A stretch of DNA of 6,239 bases from Actinomycetes bacterium (GTDB lineage: Bacteria > Actinomycetota > Actinomycetes > Actinomycetales > Cellulomonadaceae): assembly GCA_023426865.1 (NCBI GenBank), contig JAEZBT010000348.1:1-6239 (forward strand), in the 5' to 3' direction. Below the pieces are notes generated by a model. The model had not been told where the DNA came from. It was given only the letters and a program-made list of their open reading frames with translations, and searched no databases. Shown piece by piece: positions 5,432 through 6,239 of the stretch (position 1 is the first letter of the stretch; every line of letters begins with the position of its first letter). Made by a program: the position numbers and the translations under genes.

Positions 5432-6239
5432 GTGAGCCCCGTGCGCAAGCTGGACAGACGTTCCCTGGCGACCGCCCGCCGGGTGGTCGTCAAGGTCGGG
5501 TCCTCCTCGATCACCGACGGCCACGGCCGGCTGGACGTCGACGCACTCCGCGCGCTCGTCGACGCGCTCGCCGCGCGCCGGCTCGCCGGCGGGCAGGTCG
5601 TGCTCGTGACGTCCGGCGCGATCGCCTCGGGCCTGGGGCCCCTCGGCCTGCACGGGCGCCCCAGCGACCTCGCGACGGCGCAGGCCACTGCCTCGGTCGG
5701 CCAGGGCCTGCTCATCGCGCGCTACACGGAGGCGTTCGCGGGGCACGGCCTGCGGGTCGGGCAGGTGCTGCTGACGGCGGAGGACACCGTCCGCCGCTCG
5801 CACTACCGCAACGCGCTGCGCTGCCTGGACCGCCTGCTGGCGCTCGGCGTGGTGCCGGTCATCAACGAGAACGACACGGTGGCGACGTCGGAGATCCGCT
5901 TCGGCGAGAACGACAGGCTCGCGGCGCTCGTGTCGCACCTGGTCCGCGCGGACGCGCTGCTGCTGCTCAGCGACGTCGACGGGCTCTACGACAGGCCGCC
6001 GACCAGCCCGGACGCCCGCCGCATCGACGAGGTGCGCGACCGCGCCGAGCTCACCGACGTGAAGGTCGGCAGGTCGGGTTCGAAGGTCGGCTCGGGCGGC
6101 ATGATCAGCAAGCTCCAGTCCGTGGCGATCGCCACGGGGTCCGGCGTCCCGGTGCTCATCACGCGCGCCGACCTCGCGGGGCAGGCCCTGGCGGGCGACC
6201 CGGTCGGTACCTGGTTCTACGCCACGGGCAGGCGTCGCC
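5432..6239 (+). CDS. proB: Glutamate 5-kinase, 3'-partial
   Basis: Phosphorylates L-glutamate with ATP to gamma-glutamyl phosphate, the first and normally proline-inhibited step of proline synthesis (EC 2.7.2.11); cytosolic. The start is GTG 5432 (MSPVRKLDRRSLATARRVVV); an in-frame GTG at 5441 is an alternative but lies 20 nt from the only ribosome-binding site. The 269 codons present cover the amino-acid-kinase domain: VKVGSSS (20-26), TSGAIASG (from 60), INENDTV (144-150), FGENDRLAALV (from 157), LLLLSDVDGLYD, and the GGM of SGSKVGSGGMISK (222-224). It ends at GTWFYATGRRR, where the kinase domain usually closes. Family members of about 370 residues add a PUA domain; whether this one does lies beyond the window. 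obg precedes it by 83 bp, the usual actinobacterial order, and proA commonly follows. Confidence 0.96.
   Translation, partial: MSPVRKLDRRSLATARRVVVKVGSSSITDGHGRLDVDALRALVDALAARRLAGGQVVLVTSGAIASGLGPLGLHGRPSDLATAQATASVGQGLLIARYTEAFAGHGLRVGQVLLTAEDTVRRSHYRNALRCLDRLLALGVVPVINENDTVATSEIRFGENDRLAALVSHLVRADALLLLSDVDGLYDRPPTSPDARRIDEVRDRAELTDVKVGRSGSKVGSGGMISKLQSVAIATGSGVPVLITRADLAGQALAGDPVGTWFYATGRRR

Noticed and set aside
4661..5938. 425-codon open frame on the - strand across obg and proB
   Set aside because: It crosses two well-supported genes on the other strand and has no family signature; a GC-driven shadow.

Overview
The window is a stretch of high-GC (roughly 70% or more by eye) chromosome from an actinobacterium. 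The proteins look most like those of the Cellulomonadaceae and related Micrococcales, but that placement is a recollection of family sequences and was not searched. The gene order rne - rplU - rpmA - obg - proB is the conserved actinobacterial housekeeping block. It links RNA processing, two 50S ribosomal proteins, a ribosome-assembly GTPase and the first step of proline synthesis. Codon use is uniformly GC-rich, and I see no insertion sequence, tRNA, rRNA, CRISPR array or prophage gene.

Layout: (1) Bases 1-2393, + strand: the 3' part of a ribonuclease E/G gene, open at the left edge. It starts in the acidic, arginine-rich N-terminal extension and runs to the stop. (2) Bases 2407-2796, - strand: a 129-residue protein of unknown function, convergent with rne (13 bp gap) and divergent from rplU. 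(3) Bases 2797-3071: divergent intergenic region with a good -35/-10 promoter facing rplU and a hairpin at the predicted 5' end of the mRNA. (4) Bases 3072-3708: rplU and rpmA (L21 and L27), with a perfect hairpin between them and a strong intrinsic terminator after rpmA. (5) Bases 3828-5348: obg, with its GTPase motifs and an actinobacterial C-terminal tail. (6) Bases 5432 to the right edge: proB (glutamate 5-kinase), cut by the window end in or just after its kinase domain.

The most unusual observation is inside the RNase E/G gene. A block of about 128-131 codons occurs twice in tandem and in frame (249-632 and 633-1025). It comprises a basic linker, the first strands of the RNase H-like fold and the first half of the S1 RNA-binding domain. 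Only the second copy continues into the rest of the S1 domain and the catalytic body. The copies are about 89% identical outside a short linker, and most codon differences are synonymous. This suggests an established duplication kept under protein-level selection, though a chimeric assembly must be excluded. Other points of interest are small RNA-level structures: the rplU leader hairpin, the rplU stop-codon hairpin, and a hairpin that would bury the proB ribosome-binding site.
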